A stretch of 15,518 bases of DNA, taken from contig CAMLEX010000022.1 in the NCBI GenBank assembly GCA_946479055.1, forward strand, positions 1 to 15,518, given 5' to 3'. The notes beneath the pieces are model-generated. The model did not search any database and was not told the DNA's origin. It saw only the letters and a program-made list of their open reading frames with translations. A program made the translations under genes and the position numbers. The DNA is from an uncultured Bacteroidota bacterium. Its GTDB lineage: Bacteria; Bacteroidota; Bacteroidia; Chitinophagales; Chitinophagaceae. Shown one piece after another: positions 15,151 through 15,518 of the stretch (position 1 is its first letter; every line of letters starts with the position of its first letter).

Positions 15151-15518
15151 CCATCCGCCCAAATGGCAATTAGCTGCGAGGCCCCACCTATAAGCAATCC
15201 CGTATAAATTTCTTTTTGTGTATGGTCGGAAACAATAAAACGGGCAGTGCAAACAAGTCCGGCTATTAAAAAAGCAAACGACACATAAATGGTGTAACTG
15301 CCGGATTGCGTAAAAGAGAGTAAGGACATAAAAACAAGCATGATTCCCATCGAAATTGCATGCATACTTACTTTCATAATGATATTAGCTAACAGCCCAA
15401 GTGAAGAAGCAATGAATATAGCCATAGAAAGTTGTACTACTTCTTTTGAAAACTGGGCTTGATTTCGTAATACATAGCTCATCCAGAAATAGTAAATACC
15501 GCATGCGATATAAGGAAT
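15138..15518 (-). CDS. PAP2-like membrane protein, partial (N-terminus outside window)
   Basis: The frame stays open from the TAA at 15138 to the window edge (126 residues visible, beginning IPYIACGIYYFWMSYVL). The in-frame ATG at 15482 is therefore probably internal and the start lies beyond 15518. Four or so hydrophobic helices are present. Two segments recall the PAP2 phosphatase signature in weakened form: MKVSMHAISMG in place of PSGH, and ARFIVSDHTQKEIYTG in place of SRxxxxxHxxxD. The histidines are kept, while the proline-serine of the first motif and the aspartate of the second (here E) are changed. Such divergent PAP2-like proteins occur in Bacteroidota; substrate and activity are unknown. 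It lies upstream of recA on the same strand, 130 bp away. The call is moderate because the motif containing KxxxxxxRP would be outside the window. Confidence 0.6.
   Translation of the reverse strand: MPYIACGIYYFWMSYVLRNQAQFSKEVVQLSMAIFIASSLGLLANIIMKVSMHAISMGIMLVFMSLLSFTQSGSYTIYVSFAFLIAGLVCTARFIVSDHTQKEIYTGLLIGGASQLIAIWADGILP

Overview
The window looks like an ordinary, chromosome-type stretch from a member of the Bacteroidota, most likely a Chitinophagaceae-like bacterium. The reasons are AT-rich DNA, start codons without Shine-Dalgarno sequences, a type IX secretion (T9SS) C-terminal sorting domain, two DUF1579 proteins, signal peptides ending in A|Q, and a perfect Bacteroidota -7 promoter element (TATATTTG). 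The genus is inferred from style only. No rRNA, tRNA, insertion sequence, phage gene, CRISPR array or defence island was seen.

Layout. At the left edge is the tail of an unidentified plus-strand gene (1-117), then a DinB-family gene (247-771). This converges on two tandem minus-strand DUF1579 genes (850-2108), one a lipoprotein and the other secreted or periplasmic. Next on the minus strand is a soluble four-PAS histidine kinase (2239-4494), 29 bp downstream of polA (4524-7379). Upstream of polA are a 64-residue single-pass membrane protein (7533-7727) and uvrB (7880-9919). A 400-bp divergent spacer (9920-10319) holds nested inverted repeats. It leads to the one plus-strand gene of the right half, a T9SS-secreted protein with eight ELWxxDGT units (10320-12080). 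The right part is again minus strand: mgsA (12112-12582), a YceI-family protein behind a membrane-anchored OB-fold protein (12752-13786, probable operon), recA (13976-15007), and a PAP2-like membrane protein that runs off the right edge.

Functional themes. polA, uvrB and recA are core DNA repair genes: UvrB makes the excision complex, Pol I fills the gap, and RecA handles recombination. They sit within 11 kb but do not form one operon. The rest is envelope or secreted proteins plus methylglyoxal synthase.

No clearly new multi-gene system was found. The best leads are regulatory or structural. A 25-bp near-perfect palindrome overlaps a perfect -7 element ahead of the OB-fold/YceI pair. A bidirectional terminator has one arm encoding the C-terminus of MgsA. 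A nested inverted-repeat block lies between uvrB and the ELWxxDGT gene. A QTDLF sequence resembling a clamp-binding motif lies in the Pol I linker. A sensor kinase sits directly behind polA.
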